Assembly (NCBI GenBank): GCA_021904315.1
Contig: CM038907.1
Span: forward strand, 28,775,223 to 28,839,222
Source: Sphagnum magellanicum
Lineage: Eukaryota > Streptophyta > Sphagnopsida > Sphagnales > Sphagnaceae
Reading direction: 5' to 3'
Length of the DNA stretch: 64,000 nucleotides
Positions within the stretch are counted from its first letter, which is position 1. Each line of letters starts with the position of its first letter. Positions 11,002 to 23,567 of the stretch are shown here, one piece after another. Position numbers and translations under genes: made by a program. The notes under the pieces were generated by a model. That model saw only the letters and a list, made by a program, of their open reading frames with translations. It ran no database searches and was not told where the DNA came from.

Positions 11002-11382
11002 CCGCACCCTTGCAATTCCCTTTTGCCTTGGTCGCGAGCCCAAAGCTAGGGTTGCGACATATACTAAAAAAAACTTTGGCAATATTCACATTGAATTATT
11101 AAACCTTTCATTATTGAAGATGCTTACATACGTAATACTTACATTGTACATTAAACCCATAATGTTTGAAAGCCCCATGTAGCAATAGCCACATAATGAT
11201 CATTTATGCACACTATTTGAGGGGTGCAAAATGCAAAACCTACCTCAGGCCAAAAAACCCACATTGGCTATGGGGAATAAATTCATTATTTGCATTCACC
11301 ACCAAAATTTAAAGCTTTTAAATTACAAATATTTATTAACCAAAATAATTAACTTTAATTTTTTTTAAATCAAATAAATTTC

Positions 11383-11385
<3 letters not shown>

Positions 11386-11418
<33 letters not shown>
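11386..11418. repeat. (AT)n microsatellite
   Basis: An uninterrupted AT dinucleotide run of about 33 bp. Confidence 0.95.
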
Positions 11419-11421
<3 letters not shown>

Positions 11422-11574
11422 TTTTACTTTTGTGTGATCTTTCCAAGTTGATTTTTCCCACTCTCTTTGAAGAAGATGTAAACTGAAATTGTATTGTTTC
11501 AAATATGTTTAAATCCTAAAAAAATTACCCCAAATTTAGCCTAGTTTAAATTAAATATTATAAATTTGTGAAAA

Positions 11575-12010
11575 TGAGCAAGGTAGATAGGTTACTAAGG
11601 TAGGTAGGCATGTAAGTAGGCAAGTTAGTAAGTAGGAAGGAAGTTACACTAACAAGGTAGCTATGTAGATAGGCAAGTTAGTACATAGGAAAGAAAATAC
11701 CTTATTAAGGTGGCTAGGTTTGTAAGGTACTTATGTCAATAAGGTGGTTGTGTGTATAAGGTTACTTGTTAGTAAGATAGCTAGGTGAATAGGGTAGGTA
11801 ATTAGTACAATAGTTAGGTTAGTAGGGAAGTTAAATCAATAGGGTATGTAATTAGTACAATAGTTAGGTTAGTAGGGAAGTTAAATCAATAGGGTATGTA
11901 ATTAATAAGGTAGTTAAGTTATTAGGGTAGTTATGTTAGTATGGGGGTAATTAGTAAGGTACCAAGGTTGATACAACATTTATGAGGGTAGGAAGGTGAG
12001 TATGGTAGCT
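11575..12010. repeat. Cryptic TAGGTTAGTAAGG-type repeat with a 50-bp duplication
   Basis: Words such as TAGGTAGG, GTTAGTA and AAGGTAG recur for over 400 bp without a strict period. Within it 11801-11850 and 11851-11900 are identical 50-bp units (ATTAGTACAATAGTTAGGTT start), which suggests recent slippage or unequal exchange. Confidence 0.8.
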
Positions 12011-12399
12011 ATGTGTGAGGTCAATCCAAAGAAAAAATAACCAATAACAAAAACAAAAGAAACCAAATATAATGGTACATAGCAAAAAAAAAAAGGATTG
12101 TGATGAACCCCATATGCGTCGAATGAAGAAATGCAGCCCATTTAGTGGACAAAACAATGAACTGGTGCAGTAATGGCTACCGGTACACTCCGGCCATATG
12201 GGTGGGTTATGAAATAAAAAATTTAGAAATTTTTTTCTTACATATTTTTTATTAAAAAAATCTTACTTCTTTTTCTTTTCCTTTTTCCCTAGTTTTTTCC
12301 CACTTCCTTTCTCTTCATTATTTTTTTCATTTTCTTCCATGTTTTTTTTTGTTTTGTTGGTTACAACAAAACCTTATACATCAACAAGCTTTTAGAGCA

Positions 12400-12403
<4 letters not shown>

Positions 12404-12433
<30 letters not shown>
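12404..12433. repeat. (ATT)n microsatellite
   Basis: An uninterrupted trinucleotide run of about 30 bp. Confidence 0.95.
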
Positions 12434-12659
12434 TTTCAATGAATTCATTGGTGTGTTTTTTGTTGTGTTTGGGGGTGTCAAGGAACCATGACATCCCTCT
12501 TTTGCCATCACAACCCCTCCTCCAAGCTTCAATGATCCTCCATGTAAGTATCATTTTTGAGCATTTTTTAAAAATTTAAAGTTCATGTAGCCAAATGACA
12601 ACAACAAGCTTGCAACTCATCATCATCATTTTTTTGGTTTTTTCAAAGGAGGGAATAAA

Positions 12660-12812
12660 ATGAAGACCCAAAAAAAAGGAAAAATAGTAAAAAATCAGAA
12701 AAGGAAAAAAAAAAACAAAAAAACTAGAAGAAAAGAAGGAAAAAAAACGAGGAAAAAGGGGGAAAAAAACATTATAAAAAGAAACAAAGAAGAAGAAGAA
12801 GAAGAGCTTTTT
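12660..12812. repeat. Polypurine (A/G) tract
   Basis: About 150 bp is almost entirely A and G on the + strand, ending in (GAA)n. It is low-complexity DNA. Confidence 0.8.
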
Positions 12813-12910
12813 TATTTAATATTTTTTCTTATGGAATTTTTTATTTCCTTCTTATGGACGATTGAGCTTTTTCAATGGTGTTTGTTGAAAAGGTACAAGG
12901 TCTAAATATG

Positions 12911-14867
12911 TTGATTTTGGTGCAGTATGTTTGCAAAGTTGAAAGGTAAGTTACTATTTCATGCAAAAACATTCATGTTTTGATCTATTTGTTATTATTC
13001 CATTGTTTAGGTGACCATATTCCATTTTGAAGATTAGTTGTAGGAAAATGTAGTAATGTTAATTAAATTGCTAAAGGAGCAAGTAGGAATGTGCATGGGA
13101 ATGTTGATGAATGATCATTTTAACATAATAGAATAGGTAGCAAAGTTGTTAGGCATTGATGAAATGAAGTTAGGGTTCAAGCATGAAGATAAGTTCAACC
13201 AAGTCAATCATTTATCATAGCAAAATAGTAAAACATTTTATTCTTGCCTTTAGTTTTTCAAAAAGGCCTTTCATGCTATCAAAATAGGTAGTGTTTGTTT
13301 GTTTCATTACCATGCTATGGAAATGGTTTAATGTTTGATGTTGTTCATTTTTTATTGATTGAGTGCACTTTCCTCCACATCTTGTGATCAATCACAAATT
13401 TTTACATACTTGATCATTTTCCTCCTCACACATGATATGTTTTTTTTAATTTTGACTACTCTTAGAATGATTATGTGAACTTGCACAGGTGAAATAGAGT
13501 GTAGCATTTACCTTTTCTTGCATATTTCTTGTATGACTTCTTTTAATCATGGGTTTTTAATCACTTTGAATTATGATGCATTCACTTAGTATTTCATTTG
13601 ATTCAACTTATCTCACTACTTGACTTGAAGTTATGATAAAATTGTCTTTTAAATTTTTTTGCTTTCATGAAAAAGTTAAGAAGGGAATTACAAAAAAGCC
13701 CCATACAATAACTATAGTCTTTTTATGGAACATGAGGTGTAGGATGTAGGTTCTTTCCATGAACATGGAACATTATTAATGTGAATAAATTTAGTATGGA
13801 CTTTAAAGGATCCATCACAACTACCACAACATAAACATAAATGGTTAGAGAATGTAATGTCCATTGTGATTACATTTATATAGTGCAACAAATAAATTCA
13901 AATACAAAAAATCAACATGATCATCAATTTCCATGAATCAAAAACGATTCATGGATAATATGTATAATTCATACCCACATTTTTCCTTTTTTCTTCCTTG
14001 TTTGGTTTAAAGTTTTTTGAAATGCCAATGTTAATTGTGAATTGTTGTTTTAATGTAAAATTTGTGGGAATAATATATACCAATTTGTGACAATTGTGGT
14101 TTATCTCTACCTAAAGCATCATAATATGTATACCCTCCAACATGTGAAAAATGATGCAAAGGTGGTAGCTAGAACCTATCACCAAGTGCATGGGATGAAT
14201 AATGTGGATCATAGTTCTAGAAAAGGTTCTTGCTTAGACAAGGATTAATGTGTGGGTAGAATTATAATGGACATGTTTTACACAATTTTATAAATTTGAT
14301 AATTTACATCCACCTATTGTGTATATAGAGGCTAGGCACATTTGAAAATAACATCTAGATATATGTAAAAAAAAATTTGGTTTTTGATCATTTTTTTTAT
14401 CTTAAGCTTAAAATCATTTTCTTTTGTTCCATTATAATTTTCACATTTGCATTGCTAAAACTTAAAGTTCTTAAGCATTACCTACATAGTGTCTTGTAAA
14501 ATCCCCATGATGTAAGAGAAATTTGGTAACACCCTTATGTGGTCACTCAATGCCCATTTAGCTTTTGGAATCATGTGCACTACCCCCATACGGGTCATGA
14601 AATATGCATTAACATTTTTTTAAAACTTGCAATACATGTATGCAAGTCACAAAATAGGTGTTAATTTAATAAGGTTTTATTTTCCTTCCAAAGCCCAATT
14701 TGAAAGGATGCATATATTATAATTTGGGACTATGTCTTCAACTAAAAATTGTGAACAAAAACTAAGTCATTTTCATTAGAATCCATTAGCAAATATTATA
14801 GAGGAAAGTAGTTACTTTAACAAAATACCCACATGTGAAACACAAAAATAAGTGCTAATTTTGGAAA
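12911..14867. other. AT-rich spacer, nothing recognised
   Basis: I found no open frame with a recognisable domain, no clear repeat structure and no RNA gene in this stretch. Confidence 0.5.
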
Positions 14868-15075
14868 CCCTAAACCATTTTAAACATCGTGGTTTAAGAT
14901 TGATGTGGGTATTACATTCTTGAATTGGGTTGTCATCCAATTACCTTCAACCAAGACCAAGATGGTTTAATTTCATGACCCTAAACCATTTTGAACATGG
15001 TGGTTTAGGATTGATTTGGGTGTTACATTTTTGGATTGGATTGTCACCCAATTACCTTCAACCACGACCATGTGG
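14868..15075. repeat. 111-bp tandem duplication
   Basis: CCCTAAACCATTTT at 14868 recurs at 14979, and both units continue with GTGGTTTA.GATTGAT, TTACATT and CCAATTACCTTCAACCA. The units differ by scattered substitutions, so the duplication is not very recent. Confidence 0.85.
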
Positions 15076-18000
15076 TTCAGACAAAACCATTCTAAGAACA
15101 CAATGCTTCCATCCTAAGGTAAATTGTGTGACAAATGGAAAACAAAATAATTTTATAACACTTGATTATGCTTCAAATTTTAAAGATATTCAAACAAAAA
15201 AACTAATAAGTGGAAGAATCAACTTTAGAATTTAAAGTCAATTAACCCAAAGGAACAAATACATAAAATTTTAAATAATTTCTAATATTAAATGCCATAA
15301 ACCGTAGAAACTATATAAACATACATAAATGCAAAACAAAAAATTATATATCAAGTGGGTAGGTAGAAAGGTAGGGCATGGGTAAGCATAAAACTTAAGG
15401 GCAAATATATGAAATAAAATGAAGAGCTATTGAAAACATGTTGGGGAACAAATTGGGAACTTAGAAAACATATTGGGAATTCATTGGAAACTTCATGGGA
15501 ATAAGTGAGAACATCATGGGAACACATTAGGAATAACAAAAATCCAAACACCCCCACCTCCCCAAAAGAAAAAAAACATGGGCCCCCTATGTGCATGTTG
15601 CTTCACTTCATTGGTTATAATTTGTTTTTTGCCTACCTATGTCCTTTGTTATTTTTTGCCTAGGCTAATATTATCAAGGGCATTTACTATTGGTGTATAT
15701 TATACATAATCTTGAAGTATGCATAGTCTAAAGTTAGGATCCCCATTAGATTACCATTCCCTAATTTCCTTTCCTCTTTTGATTCATTAAACAAGTTACC
15801 TCCCAAGTTTTTTTTGTTTTTTATAATGGGCCAATTTGATTTACCCATCACCAAAATAACAACTAAAATTTGGGAGGTTCCCCAAAAGAACACTTTCTAT
15901 GTGAAGGTTCCTTTGGCTCATGTATATAGGTGAAAGGAAAGAATTTTGAGCAAAGGATATGAAGTAAAGTGAGGTGTTAATGGGAACACCTTTGGGGAAC
16001 ATCATTTGAAACCCATTGGGAAGTTCATGAACATCATTGGCAACTTATTGTAATAGGCTGAAAACATGATGGGAACAAAAGAATAAATAATTCTATCTTC
16101 ACATCACCCCCCCTCCCCCCCTTCTTGCTTCTAAAGGAAAAAAAGTTGAATGTTCTTAGGTGTATGTTCAGTCCACTCATTGGCTACATGCATATTCTAT
16201 TCCTAGATGTGGTTGCCAACTTGAGTGATTTAACACCCACTAATGCACCAATCCAACTAAACCCATTATGGGTTCTTTCAACTAAATGAATTTTTAAGTT
16301 TTTTATACTCCCCCACTTCCCCCATTACCCATTTCTTTTTCCCATTACTAACAACCCTACCTCCCCCATCCTTTTCTTCATTTCTTTCCCCTTGTTTTTT
16401 TAATTTTCCTTTTCCTTATCTTTCTTCTTTTTATGTTGTTATTTTTAAAATGTTTTCTGGATGCAAGTACATAGATAGGAACTAATAAGATTACTTTACA
16501 AAAGGATTGTGAATCCTTTTTAGTCATTTTTCAACTTTTCATATGACAAAATTTTTGAATGAAATCTTTTGTAACTTGTTATTAAAAATATATAAAGTTG
16601 CCCCAATAGATCACATGTTTTGTGTTAATCATTGTTGAATAAATATGAATTTTTCAAAGTTTGGAAATTTTGTCAGATTCTACATTTCATCTTGAAAATT
16701 TATCATAATTTTGAAACATACCAAAATATGCTAACTACTTTAGGATTTTTTTTTAATATCATAAAAGACAAACTTTTTTTTATATGTCATGCACATTACA
16801 CCCCATTTACATGTGGTAAAAGACTCTTGAAAATTTAAAATTTTGAAAAATACTTTGAATTTTTAAAATTCTAAAATTCCATATCTTCGAAATTAAGAGT
16901 GTTTTTTGAACTTGGGTAGTAGGTTGTTATCATCTAAATTTTTTTCCATCAAAATTATGTTATTACAATAATCCTTTACCTAGTCCTTTATAAAATTAAC
17001 CACATCTAATGCATCACCTATTCAAGTTGAAAAGTCATTTTCAAAAACCAAATCCCAAAATTTAATTGAATGAATTTTTAATTTGAATTCTTCAACTTTC
17101 ATATTAGTCATTTAACACAACTTGGAATGATTAAAATAACTTTAAAATGTCAAAAAAAAAACATATGTAAAAAAGTTCACAGTTTTCATCATTATCTAAC
17201 ATGGTTTTCGCTTTTATTTTTGTATTCACACTTGTTGTGTGTTTATTTTTTCAAACGTTTGTTGTAAGTTTGGAACAAATGGTTGTGAATGTGTGTGCTT
17301 TCAAGTGTTGATGGAGGATTACTAAAAAGTTCCTACAACACATGACTTGTTGGATTAACAATGGTTTGGTGAGTTTTTTTTCCTTTTTCCTTTTTTTTTT
17401 TTCCCCTTTTCCTTTCAAGTTTTTTTTTTTCCTTTTTCATATTTTTAATTTTTATTTTTTCTTATATTTTTATTAGGTTTTCTATTTTTTCATTCAATCT
17501 TTTTTTTTTTTTACAATTTCTTTTCTTATTTTCAATTATTTTCTTTTTTTTCTAGGTGCGTGTTTTTTTTTTTTTTTTTTTTTTTTTTGAAATATTTTTT
17601 TATTTTATTTTATTTTTTCTATTTTTTGTGGAATGATTTTCGTATAGTTTGATTTGTATGGAATAATTTTCCTTGTGATTATTTGTGTATCCTTGCAAGA
17701 AATTGCAAAATTGAAAATGACCAATATGTTTTAGCAAAAATCAACATGATGATTTAAGAGGTGATGTGCCCAAGGAGCAAGATTTTGTTTAATAAATGCA
17801 TTTACCCATGGAATTGACCTTGCTTCAAATCAAAACACTCTTTTAATTATTGGGGTGCAGTTACATTAACATGTTCCATTAATAGTTGTAACCATTGTTT
17901 AATTTTTTATATTTCAAATTGTAAATTTTTTAAAAAAACTACAAATGGACTTGTTTTTATACAATGTTATTTGCAATATATTAATATGCATATCAAAAAA

Positions 18001-18450
18001 ATTAAATCAATCTAGTGAATAAAAAGTACATAAAAAACACAATTTGAAAACTTTTAAAAGACATAATTTTGGAACTTCTTAAAATATAAACCTTAACATA
18101 ATAGTATCAATGTAAAATAAAATAAAACTATAATTCAAAAACTAAAAACTAATTGATTCAAAGGTTTGTTTGCCAAGACAACATTCAATGATTTAATGGT
18201 ATTGAGTACAACCAAAAAGGAATTCCATAAGTTTTAGATAACCCCATTCTATTTGTGAAAGATCCCACAAACACAATTCTTTAATTTTGATGATGTTTGT
18301 TACTAGTTTATTAGAAATAAACCTATGGTCAAATGATTGCCCATCACAAAATTGGTGGAAAACCTTGTATTGGGTTGGTAAAAAACCATTATAAATGTAT
18401 TCATCAACTCTTTAAATAAACCTTAAAAAACACATGAGCTACAACAATCA
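15076..18450. other. AT-rich spacer with a diverged duplication and a T-rich tract
   Basis: No gene is supported. Two related blocks lie at about 15410-15660 and 15950-16210: each has GGGAAC-type short repeats, then a C-rich tract, then an A-rich tract, then a conserved CACTxCATTGGxTA segment. From 17360 to 17640 the + strand is almost pure pyrimidine, including 26 consecutive T at 17563-17588. Confidence 0.6.
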
Positions 18451-20100
18451 AAAAGATTGAGAAGGATGATGATGGATCTTTGTTATCAATGCAAATTCAT
18501 GATCACCTACCATGGGGTGATTCACATTAAAAACACACATCAATCATTTGGCACCACTCAACCAACACCCCACAATAGATGGAAGCTAGGTAACAAATTA
18601 AGTCCATGTGCATACAATGTTCCTTTTGAAGTAAATAATATGTTTCACAACATCCTTCAACCGAACAAAATTCTCTAGCAATGAAAGGATAATTATAAGG
18701 TAGATTTATAATGTTTTCTCCTTCTTGTCATTTCCACCTTTTAAGATATGCACAAAAAAATTCTCCTTTCTTATGGATAGAGGCCAAACCTCTTCAACAC
18801 CCATAGACTTTTTAAAACCCATCGTTAGGATGTCTTCTTTTTGAATAGTGTGCCAAAAATCCCAACCTAACCATAAAAGACAATCCCATGATGAAAACTC
18901 TCGATTTTCACACCCCACAAAAGATTTCCCATCATTTCTTACAAGATTTTTAAAATTCCCAATTATGCATAGAATAATATTGGGAAAGGTTAATCTTGCT
19001 GAAGCCAATTCCTTCAATGTAAGTTTCTCAATGAGAAAAAATTTCTCTCCCATCCAACTTTCAACATTTCATTCCAATTTGGAACAAGTGATGCCTCTTC
19101 CAATTGGTGTTGGATTTGCAATTGGGCCACACAAATGCAAGACTAGAAATGTCCATATCTACTAGCCCTCAACATCGTTGGTGACACTATTCTATCATCA
19201 CTATAAAAGATTTAGGATCTACCACCTAATCATACAAGCCTTTAAAACTTATTAACCATGACTTGAAATCATCTTGGTTTGTGCAACTTGGAGCTTGCGA
19301 AAAATCTCCATCCTTGGAGTCATATTATAATTGTGGTGGGTTGCATTGGAATGATGGTGTTGAGCCATTTGATTTTCCAATTTCTTGTAATAAATGAAAC
19401 ATCAATTAAAAGGATATCCCATATCAACAAAAAAAAATGATGCCAAAGACACCTAGTCACATCCACTCTTACAATCATTTCCACCATCACATTCTCCATC
19501 CTCATGACATAAATATCACCCCAAAATTTCTTTAAATCAAAAGGTGCATCACCAATGCCAAGGGCTTCCTTCACCACCACATAATCAAATGCATAATTGA
19601 CATTCAAAAAGGTTACAAAAGAAAGCTTCCTCCAAAGTCCCAAAAACCAATCTACAAGATGTAGTTTAATTTGCCTTGCTAAGGTTCTATACCCTTCAAT
19701 GCGGCCATCTACTTTTGGGTAATGGTCTCCAATAACTCTATTCCTTTTGTTGGAATTTTTGATATTCTTCAAACTCTTTTAACAACACCACAAAAGTTAG
19801 ATCACCATGTTTATCCACGATAGCTTCATCTAATGCCATGGGTTTTTTTCCCTTCACAAACCAACAAATTGGGCTTCCAACCTCTCCAAATTTTCTTTTA
19901 TTGGTGGATATCATTTTTCCTCCCTTTTTGTTGGTTGACCTCTAGTTCCCAAAATCACATCAACATTTTTTATGGTGGTCATCACCATGTTGGTGCTTCC
20001 AATAGAAGACATATTAGCAATGGATGTTTTCCTTCTTTTGATCAAGCCATAACAAATATTGATTACATTCCGATTCATTATTTGCAACCATAACCATATG
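18451..20100 (-). other. Unassigned stretch with long minus-strand open segments
   Basis: Minus-strand open segments at 18706-19053 (115 codons) and 19320-19772 (150 codons) are longer than their AT-rich surroundings would usually give. I recognise no domain. The composition and the interrupted frame look like an old transposon remnant rather than a working gene, but I cannot assign a family. Confidence 0.3.
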
Positions 20101-21150
20101 GATGAGATAATCCCAATATCTAATTAACCTTCCAATATTTGTTCAATAGTTCGAAAAATTATCCATCCATTTAAGGCCATGTCCCAATATAGCAATACAC
20201 CAATATTCCAATGCCAACTCTACTAATAGTTAAATTCCCAAATTGGAAAATCCAACAACAAAAAAAAATCAACAACCTTTTACCAAATATCCCAATTGAA
20301 AGAAAAATAAAACCATATTGAAAGACCCATTACAAAAATGATCTAAACCAAAAACAAATTTGAAATGGACCCAAGACATCCATATATTTCAATCTTGACC
20401 ATGAAATACCACCTTTACTTTGAATTCCTACAATGAAACCAAAATAAAAGACAATAAAATAACACCTAAAATGACCTCACATGGATATGAAGTCATCATA
20501 AAAGGTTATGTATCCATTTCCCCTTCATTTTTAATAATTCATTATTCCCACTAATTTGTTTCCAAACTTTTTGTTTTCGTACAAATAACAAAGTTGATTT
20601 ATTACTATACTCAATAATGATTTTTAAAAAAAATTCTTTTCTTTTTAGCCCCCCCTGGTTAGTTTGTAACCAAATTGAAAATCCAACCACCTTCCTTTAC
20701 TTTCTTTAAATTTGAATCAATTTCTCCCCCACCCCCATATCCATTTGGAGTTTTATCAAGAAGGCATAATGAAACTATCCAAACCCTCCCAAAGACAAAT
20801 TCAAATCTCATCTTGAATTGTGTTGTTTAGTTGGAATACTTGCACCAAAAAGGATAATTGCCACAAATTTATAACACAAATCCAATATTTCCAATGGTTT
20901 ATCATCCAAATATTTGCACAACCTAAATTGTTATCTTTTGACAATGACCAACATTGAAACTTTTATCAATGTGAGTATAGGAGGCCTTTTAACAACCCTC
21001 GTTATTTATTGATTTACAACCAATAAATTTTCTAAGGATTTCAATAGGACCACCATCAAGTACCCAAGATATTACCCAAAACAATTCGAACTCCTTGTTT
21101 TTTCATACTTCATATTTCAATAATCATATTTTTCCTCTTTTATAACATGA
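20101..21150. other. AT-rich spacer, nothing recognised
   Basis: No supportable coding region, RNA gene or clear repeat was seen between the unassigned stretch and the hAT relic. Confidence 0.5.
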
Positions 21151-22790
21151 CTTTTGAAAAGATGGCATTGTCCAATTGACCCCACAATCCCAACTTTCAA
21201 TACAATGTACAATTATTTAAGCATGTGACTATTGGCTTGTTTGAAGCTAAAAAAACTATAGGACAAGCCTTCATTATAACTCTAACATAGTTGTTGGACA
21301 AGTATGGTTTAAGGAAAAAAGTCATTACTTATGTCAAAGATGGAGGTTTTAATTTCAATGTGATGACCATTACATTGAAATCTATTGTGAGTTGTGAATC
21401 TTTTAGTTTGGAAAAGAGCTTGCAAGGGACTTGTTTTGGGCATGCTTTTTCAAAGGCATGTCAATATGACAGTAGAAGAAAAGGTCTATAAACATCTCAA
21501 ATATGTTTCTATTTAGTTTATTCAAACAAATTTGCAAAAGTGCATCACTTAATTTAAAAAATCTGGGAAAGATAGATAGGAGTGGAATAAAGCTTGTGTT
21601 GAAATTGGAAATTGGCCAAACATATTGAACACACTAATGAAAACCAAGTAGTCTTTTTGATTTTCAATATTGTCTTAAATTTTTTAATTTTTAAAACTTT
21701 TGAATTGTGTAGTAATACCAATCATTTTATTGTTGTTTTGTTTTATAGGTTTGTTAGTAAGATTATTATGTTTAAAAAGGCATTGTAGTTTCATTTTATA
21801 ATTGTGCTATGTTATAATAAACATATTGCTATGAAGGCCATTCATCGAGTGCCTCCACCTCTGACTTGGTAGATCTTTTAGATTATTGTGGATTGTCTTT
21901 TTCCAATTGTTTTCGCCTATGTTATTAACCAATCACATGAACATTGGTTACTTAGTGACGCATTACACACTATAATTTTGATGAGTTTACAACTTAAAGA
22001 AAAAAATCAAGTTGTTCCTTCATTTGAAAACATAATGGATGATGATTCAATTGTTGCTGATGAATTAGTTTTATTGGCTTCTAACTTTAGAAGGGAGGTT
22101 TGTGGTATGTTGAATTCTTTCCTTTCATTCTTAACAAAATGTGAAAACAAAAACACGCAGCATACAATTTTTTTAATGTTAAACCCTAGGTTTAAAAACC
22201 TTTATATAATATTTTCATTTGTTGGAAAGGAACAAGGTGTTGTTAGGAATATAATAGGAAGTTCTTATATCCTATGTTGGTCAAATGTCATGAACATTTA
22301 CATCCCTTGGTAAAGTTAGAAAGGAATTATGCTAACTAGGATATTTGAGTTTAGGATTGTAGTTTGGATATTGTTGAATGAACAACAAGTATAAGCAAAA
22401 AAGCAATAGAACTTGTCAAGAAGGAATTATTGATTTTAAGACAATACCAATTGGATGTTAAAAAAACATCAAATGTTATTTTCAATGGTGGAAGAAACAT
22501 GAAGCAATGTTTTATATTGTTGGTTTTCTAGCTTGCCATATTATGGGCATTGTTGGATCATAGATTGAAATAAAAAAGATTTGTTCCATCACTAGAATAC
22601 TTATTGACCTTAGGAAATGTTGTTTGTAAATTAAAAATTTAGAAAAATTGATATTTGTTAACAAAAGTTAGCTTAATGACTTTATAATAGGATGTAAATT
22701 TCCAACTAACTTAGTAGAATTCCTTGAGGGGGATGTAAATTTACAAGAGTTAAAAAAAAATTGAAGGTGATTTTCAAAGGGATGAAGTTG
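21150..22790 (+). pseudogene. hAT transposase pseudogene (+ strand)
   Basis: The readable segments are VTIGLFEAKKTIGQAF, LLDKYGLRKKVITYVKDGG and GTCFGHAFSKACQY (21220-21480); HWLLSDALHTIILMSLQLKE and TIFLMLNPRFKNL (21930-22205); and WWKKHEAMFYIVGFLACHIM, GIVGS, then LRKCCL and NLEKLIFVNKS (22480-22680). These follow the order of plant hAT transposases: the RNase-H-like core, the LDPRFK-type region and the C-terminal dimerisation domain with its WWK...P...A...L pattern. The frame is broken many times, including a stop after GIVGS. The N-terminal BED finger is not visible. The minus-strand hAT relic at 39.5-41.4 kb shares several segments, so both belong to related families. Confidence 0.75.
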
Positions 22791-23100
22791 TTGAAATATG
22801 AAAATCAAATAAATAAATTGTTGGTTATTATTTATTTATTTTTGCAACATTTCTTATGATTTTTTTATTTTTAAGAAAAGGAATAAAATCAACAATTTTT
22901 TTGTAATTTTGGTTATGATTTTTTAATTAAAAATAATAATAACCAGTTTGTGAGAGCTCTCAAATGATAACTAGCTATTCTCAAATTTATGAGAATTGAC
23001 ATTGTGAGAATCAGTTCAATTTTTTTAATAAAAATTGATACCTTGCCTTGGAATATAAAAAATCAAAAAATTAAAAGTGAAAACCAGAACCTTTTAAAAG
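22791..23100. other. Short spacer upstream of the RSZ gene
   Basis: AT-rich sequence directly after the hAT relic. No coding signal is seen; it may hold the outer end of the hAT element. Confidence 0.4.
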
Positions 23101-23123
23101 TTATTCTTTGAAAACCGGATCCG

Positions 23124-23153
23124 GTGGGTATCACAAAATTATGATACCCGCCC
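23124..23153. repeat. Hairpin upstream of the RSZ gene
   Basis: GTGGGTATCA and TGATACCCGC flank an 8-base spacer and pair at all but one position. It lies about 420 bp upstream of the RSZ start codon. It could be the sub-terminal part of the neighbouring hAT relic or a structured element of the promoter region. Confidence 0.5.
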
Positions 23154-23567
23154 AACACTGGTATTATATCTACAGTAAATTTGATCACCCTGCAAAACAA
23201 AACCTCCCATATACGCCAGTGTTTCATCTACCAGGGTTTCATCCACTGGGGTTTTGTTGGTGTTTCAGCGTCTGTGCTTCCCAGGAGCCATCTCTCTTCG
23301 TCTTCTTCTTCCCGTTGTGGCGTTGCACGTACCTCGCTCTGCACTTCTCCGTCTCCTCTGTCCGTCGTTTGTAGCTTGGGTGCGCTGGTTTCGAGAACGA
23401 AGTGTTTCTTTCCGACGTTTCTAGGAACTCTCGCGACTTCTGCCTGTCACGATCCACTTCACAGCTTTGAAGGGGAAAAAAGAGGGCTTTGGTCTTCTGG
23501 GGTTGTGACAGGGTTTTTGCGGCGTCGAAAGCAGCATACAGGGGTGGTGGTGGGGGCGGCAGCGGCG

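Larger units (their letters stand above)
10051..11059 (-). mobile_element. Solo LTR of a Ty3/gypsy-type element, GC-rich
   Basis: It has ends TGACGCACCCCC and GGGTTGCGACA, which are inverse-related (TG...CA). It is flanked by a perfect 5-bp target duplication, TATAC, at 10046-10050 and 11060-11064. It is 1009 bp, and no internal element sequence is attached on either side. It is related over most of its length to the LTR at 4391-5301 when read on the minus strand, which sets its orientation. It is rich in CG dinucleotides and CCCGGGAGT motifs and stands out from its AT-rich surroundings. Open frames at 10272-10595 and 10883-11089 lie wholly inside it and are not genes. Solo LTRs arise by recombination between the two LTRs of an element. 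Confidence 0.9.
11065..12910. other. Low-complexity spacer with several simple repeats
   Basis: No gene is supported here. The stretch holds an (AT)n tract at 11386-11418, a long degenerate TAGGT/TAAGG-rich array at 11575-12010, an (ATT)n tract at 12404-12433 and a purine-rich strand at 12660-12812. The open frame at 12660-12905 is lysine-rich only because of the A/G tract. Confidence 0.6.

Noticed and set aside
10272-11089. Open frames of 107 and 68 codons that look less AT-rich than the neighbours
   Set aside because: Both lie within or across the end of the solo LTR, and the second is produced by the 24-bp tandem repeat. No domain is present.
12660-12905. Lysine-rich 81-codon open frame
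   Set aside because: It is a translation of an A/G-rich tract and ends in low-complexity sequence.
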